From contig CM076266.1 of the NCBI GenBank assembly GCA_038380795.1, forward strand, positions 33,182,145-33,246,144: a DNA stretch of 64,000 nucleotides. The letters are read 5' to 3'. A program made the position numbers and the translations under genes. The stretch is from Pyrocephalus nanus. Lineage: Eukaryota > Chordata > Aves > Passeriformes > Tyrannidae. Of this stretch, positions 59,301 to 64,000 are shown piece after piece; the first letter of the stretch is position 1; the number at the start of each line of letters is the position of its first letter. Below the pieces are notes generated by a model, which saw nothing but the letters and a program-made list of their open reading frames with translations, was not told the DNA's origin and did not search any database.

Positions 59301-62300
59301 ATATGCATTTTAATTCTTATTGGGAGTTGCTAAACAGCAGAACTGAAAGCCAAACTTACTGGTGGGGCTTTAAGAATTAATTTATTTCCTAGTCAGGATT
59401 GTTGGTCCCCCACCCCTTTCTTTTTCCTTACTTGGCTCTGATGTAGTGAGAACTCTGGGGCTTTTCCAGGTCTGAGTGGCTTTTTGTGATCTTTTGTGAA
59501 AAAGGAAATTGTAGTTACTTTCCTCAGTCAGTATCTTCGTGGATCCATGAACATCAGAGCATTCTGCAGGGACTACAAAAGTAAACTGAAGCAAATTCTG
59601 GGGTAGTGGTGAATCTGTCTAGAGGACTGGATAGATTTTTGTCTTTTGGTAACTTGAAGGTTTTTTTTCTAAATGAAGATGTCTGTGATGGGTGTCACAA
59701 GCCTGAAAGTAAGTCTTAATAGGATGAAAGGGATTTTGTTGGATAAGAAGAAAATTTTAAGAAGAAAAGTAGTGTTCTCATCCCTAATCTGATATCTGCT
59801 CAAAGACTTAGGCAGAATATGTAGTGTAAATTTTTTCAAGTGCACCTGCATGTCTTTTCTCCTACTGCATACTTGATAAGTGCTGGATCATTTGGAAATA
59901 ACTTGTTTTAGCTAGTTGATTATATTCATTATAGAGATCAAACCTCTATTTTAGTTAATGGCAAGATGTGTTTCTTTATCTTCAATTTTTCAGTTTCTGC
60001 TAAACAGAAAAGGTGAAATAAGAATGACTGAAACAAAAAGGAACATTTTTATGTGTACAACGCCATGCAGTCAGGAATTTTTTAAGTGTGGCAAAGGAGG
60101 AAATCCATTCTGCTGTCTGATCGTTTTGGCAATATTGATTTCCTGTGGTCCAGTGAGTCAGTGATGAATCTTCTTTGAGAAAAATCATGAACAGCATCAA
60201 TAGCAAAGTATATTGTTAAAACAGTCTCTGTCAGTAGATTTTTTTTAGTGTTAGTTTTAGTATTTACAAGATTGGATCACAAGAAGTTGTTCTGAAAAAG
60301 ATGGATCTTGCAAAAAGATTTATGATTATTTTTTTTCTGTACCTGAAATGAAAGGGTAGTGGTAAATACCTTGTTGTATTTACACAGCCTGTTGTCACTG
60401 AGTGGACAGTTGTCTGCTTGGTTTAACTTAATGGTACTGATGTGCCTTTGAGGCAGTCTGCTAGAATCCTTCCAGAGTCTGTCCAAAGTTAACACATTTG
60501 GTGACTGGCAGCAAGTATAGATTTTACTGTAAAGAGGCATATGCTTAGAAAAATGACACATCTGAATATTGAGATGAAAATGCCTTGATTTTTTTTTTTT
60601 TATAGTACTTTACCCCTCCCCTCTATCTAAGCAAGGAGGCATTAAGCATGAAGTACAAGCAATAAACAGGAAGTATCATAGTTTTATCTGAAAGTGTAAA
60701 GCCCACACTTTCAAAAGAGTGAAACTCTTTGCCAAGGTGTCAGAGGTGGATAAGACAGGAAATCGGACAAGTCTTCTGCAGGAATTGTTGAATGCTTGGA
60801 ACCTCACTTACCCACTGTGGTTTTGGGCACATTGGGTGGGTGGGGGTTATCTCCACTGGGATAGAAGCCAGATCATCTGAAGACAGAAGCTTCCTGCTAC
60901 CTGATGGAGAACAGTAATGGGTCCTCATGAACAAATGTCTGCTGAGACCATTAAGCTAGAGAGGCAGCAGGGCCCGTGAGAACCTACGATGGGAGGTGCT
61001 CATGGCCCTCATTATAGCTTGTCCTGTTATCAACAGCTACATCAGATAAGGAAAACTTATGCAAATAGTTTCTTGAAGCATGATAGGGGTTTTTTTTATG
61101 GGAGTCATAAACCCTGCCAAAGTAAGCTTTCATTCTTCTTTAGAAGTATGTAGGATGCATTAAATATGCTTCAAAGCAGCTTGTGCTGTGTTTGTAGCAT
61201 AGAAATACTTTGCTTTAAAAGCTGTGGATCTTGTCACAAGTACAGAATGACTTTTAGTCTTCTTCAGACTTGCCTCTGTACCTGCTTATAATTAAAACAG
61301 GCTCTCCTTTAAGATACTCCTTTCCCTTCCCAGAAAGAACCATGCTGGTCCCATAAATTTTGTGCTGTGGACCACTGTAGTATTGTGACAGGTGAGTAAT
61401 AAAGAATCAGAGATGTAATATGTCCTCAGTTGCACTCTGTCTAGCTTCAATGGGTATTTTGCATGAGAAAAGTAAGAAGGATTTAGCCCTTGCTGTAATA
61501 AATCCCACTCAATCCTATTGAAACCCCGCGTAGCATCCAGTGATAAAATACCTACTGGTTCTGTCCCTTGATTCCAGCAAAATCTTTCTTAAATTACCTC
61601 GTGTGGGTTACCCACACCTAGAGCCAGATAGGTAAATGTGAATGAATCTAGTGCTGATGAATGTTTTTAATAGCTGATTATCAGAAGGAGCTGATGAAAA
61701 TTAAACCCATGAGGGCTTATATATTTTACTAAGTAATTAAATGACCTTATATTCTTCTTCCTTTAGAGGTACAGATGTGCAGATACTCTGTTGTGGGAAA
61801 TCAGACACTGTAAATGTCAGCTCTCATGAGCTGACTCATAAAAATGGGATCTCATGTCTTTTCTCAGAACAGTTCATTTATCTAATGATTTTCTGCACTC
61901 CAGGAATGTCCCTCTTCAAGCTTACCTGTTCCATTTCTGAAATAGTCTCACTTTGTAGGTCTCTCATAAAATATCAGGTGGCCATACTGTAAATTAAGGG
62001 AAGAGGCACTTCTGCTATTCACTTAAGTTTTGCTTCCCTCAGATTGACAAATTCATTCCTAGAAGAGTCTCTTATTAACCCCTCTGTCCCCCAAATCATA
62101 ATATTTTCATTTTAGAGCAAAGAAATCGTCTCTTCAACCACTGTGTTGATCTCATCCTTTGAGGCCGAGCTTCGAATTCGTCCTTTGCAAAGATGAACAC
62201 GGTCTCTCCTTGTTTTCCCTTCATCTCTAAATCTCTAACCATACTGACTGATGGCTAATGAAGTGTACAGAAAGTGGTAGAGGTTGAGATGCTTTGCCTG

Positions 62301-63259
62301 TGACTCAGCATGATTTTCTCTGCTTTTCAACAAATACTGCTAATAATTGTCAGATTTTATTAGACGTGGCTCTTTGTTTTCTATTTCATGCTGTGTATTA
62401 TGCTAATTTAGAAAATGAAATAAGAAAAAGTGTGATTTTGTTCTTGCATATATTAGTGGCAGAAATACCCATTTACTTCAGAATTACCAGAATCCAATTC
62501 CTGATTGTAACTGCCTGAAGACAGTTCTCCCCAGTTGTAAAGGACTGAACAAAATTCACATGAAAATGAAAGGTTAATCAATATTTTTGCAGGCCTCAGC
62601 ATTCGTTGATTGTTCTGACTCATGCCTGAACTTTTTCAGAATAGTCTTCAAGCTTTTTTTGTTTTTTGATTTTGTGATGCATGTTGGTAAGTTGTTGACA
62701 AATGTGTCATATAGAGTGGCTTAGTTGAAGCAGGTATGTAATGAAATGGCCTGATGCTTTCATTCTTCTAAGCTGCTACTGACCTTAACTGTTTGGGATT
62801 TGGGCAGAAAATAGCTGCTTCTAAAGAAACTTTCCAGGCTGGGAAGCTCTGTAAATGGGAATACCCATATAACAGAAGATATGAAATGTCCAATAAAAAC
62901 AATGGCAATACAAATACTGGTCATAAAATAGGTCTTGCAGTGAAAATAAACCTATCGGGTGTGCCTAATCAGCCTGCAGTTTGGGTGATGAATTGGTGAG
63001 ATCATTTGTTTGTATTGATATTTCTGAAGCATTTTAAATGTTTTTTTTTCAGCAGAGCTAGTTAGGATGGCAAGTAAATAAAGACCTCCACCCCAGAGTA
63101 TTGAGAATGATCAACTCTCCAAAATAATGGAGATTTATTCCAGTTACATAAAAAGAACCCCATAGTTTCCGTGTTAATTGAAGTAAAACTAAAATAATAA
63201 CTTCATAAAGTACTTTTTATCAAATGGATCTTTAATACAGATTTCTTTACTCTTTTCAG

Positions 63260-63289
63260 TGAATGAACAGAAAATGAAGCTCTAATAAG
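63260..63289 (+). other. Candidate 30-nt non-coding micro-exon
   Basis: The polypyrimidine-rich acceptor TTTCTTTACTCTTTTCAG ends at 63259 and the donor TAATAAG|GTAAGAT begins at 63290. Both sites fit the vertebrate consensus closely. The 30 bases between have a stop in each frame (TGA at 63260, TGA at 63264, TAA at 63283), so the exon could only be 5' UTR or a frame-ending exon. It lies about 32 kb downstream of CpG island 2 on the same strand as its donors. Chance pairing of splice-like sites is possible. Confidence 0.3.
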
Positions 63290-64000
63290 GTAAGATTTTT
63301 TTAAATTCAACTTTAGTAAGATATTCAAGTTAATTTGAGGTAATTTTTACAAATATGCTCGGCATTTCAGAGTAGACCCGAGACGTAGTATGAGTCAGTA
63401 TGTCGAAGCACAAATAGGAAAGGATACGGTATTGAAGAATGAGTCTAACATTGAACTTTTGTTGTTGTTGTTGTTGTTACTAAACCACTCTTTGGTCTTT
63501 TAATCAAAATAAGATACCTGCATAGATTTGAAAACTTCTTTTTGCCTATAAAGAATTTACAGGTAATTATTTTTCAGCAGATGCCATTATTTTCACTACT
63601 CAATCAGTGAAAATCTTCACTTTTTTGTGGTTTGAAAATGAAATTTTAGAGTATATACTGTTAAAATAACTAGTTTGGTCATAGATTTTTGGGTTTTGAG
63701 ATGGTAGGAGTTTATGAGTTACGTAGTTAAATAAATAAAGGAGGGGTGAATTCCTCTAGCAGTGAATATTTCCTGTTAAATATAATGTCATTCAGACTGC
63801 GTTCTGGAAATGGATTCTGTATGCATTTCCTAGATGGCCAGAAGATATAAGGAGGTCTTTCAAAACATTACCAATTGCAAGAGATGTTAAAAAATTGGGT
63901 TTATCTTTTCCTTTTTTTCCATTGCTAGTGAAGATGCTAGCAAGGACATCTATGTAGTGTGTTTTCTAGGAAATGAAGTATCTATGTCAAATAGCATAAC
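63290..64000. other. Non-coding right edge
   Basis: No exon recognised. A (GTT)6 microsatellite occurs at 63461-63478. The window ends in AT-rich sequence like the rest of the presumed intron. Confidence 0.5.
63461..63478. repeat. (GTT)6 microsatellite
   Basis: Six perfect GTT units preceded by a T run. Confidence 0.95.

Larger units (their letters stand above)
53146..63242. other. Non-coding stretch, probably intronic
   Basis: Ten kilobases of AT-rich DNA. The 119-codon ATG frame at 54724-55083 plus lies in a local GC-richer block (about 54720-55270) that stays largely open on both strands; I recognise no family in it. The 94-codon frame at 57718-58002 plus is also unrecognised. Apart from the small repeats listed separately, nothing can be supported. 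Confidence 0.5.

Overview
The window looks like nuclear DNA from a bird. It is mostly AT-rich non-coding sequence. Its clearest repeats are CR1 LINE copies, whose minus-strand ends carry the typical avian CR1 3' terminus (AGAATCATAGAAT repeats, then a GGGTTGGAAGGGACCT-like block). I saw no L1, Alu-like SINE or prokaryote-style gene organisation. Turtles and crocodilians also carry CR1, so 'bird' is the best reading, not a proof.

I recognise no intact protein-coding exon. The long GC-rich reading frames at 17.3-18.3 kb and 29.7-31.3 kb lie in two CpG islands and are composition artefacts. The islands are the main gene-related structure. CpG island 1 (about 17.06-18.13 kb) holds a good plus-strand splice donor (GT at 17705). 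CpG island 2 (about 29.73-31.26 kb) holds two plus-strand donors (GT at 30588 and 30827). Just beyond it is a candidate non-coding exon (31277-31437) with an acceptor, a donor, two minimal upstream ORFs, an HNF1-like palindrome and a MEF2 consensus site. A second, identical but inverted, MEF2 site sits inside the island at 31010. The simplest model is one plus-strand gene with alternative non-coding first exons and a long 5' intron reaching the right edge. A 30-nt candidate micro-exon at 63260-63289 would fit that model. The gene itself cannot be named from this window.

Repeats by region: 0-13.6 kb is AT-rich with a small CR1 3' end (2204-2267), a nested palindrome cluster (11786-11870) and a GT-rich tract (12330-12452). 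At about 13.69-14.51 kb there is a heavily decayed non-CR1 LINE whose reverse-transcriptase motifs, in order and at RTE-like spacing, suggest an RTE-clade element; this is the most unusual item. Between the islands (18.3-29.7 kb) there are only simple repeats. At 37.4-38.1 kb an unrecognised minus-strand 185-codon frame with a nearby AATAAA may be a decayed retrocopy. A plus-strand CR1 3' fragment lies at 38.83-38.97 kb. At 49.25-51.47 kb a minus-strand CR1 carries endonuclease and RT sequence but lacks its 3' end. At 52.2-53.15 kb a second minus-strand CR1 keeps the C-terminal ORF2 and the 3' end. The rest, to 64 kb, is AT-rich with simple repeats.

No tRNA, rRNA, CRISPR or prokaryotic element was seen.
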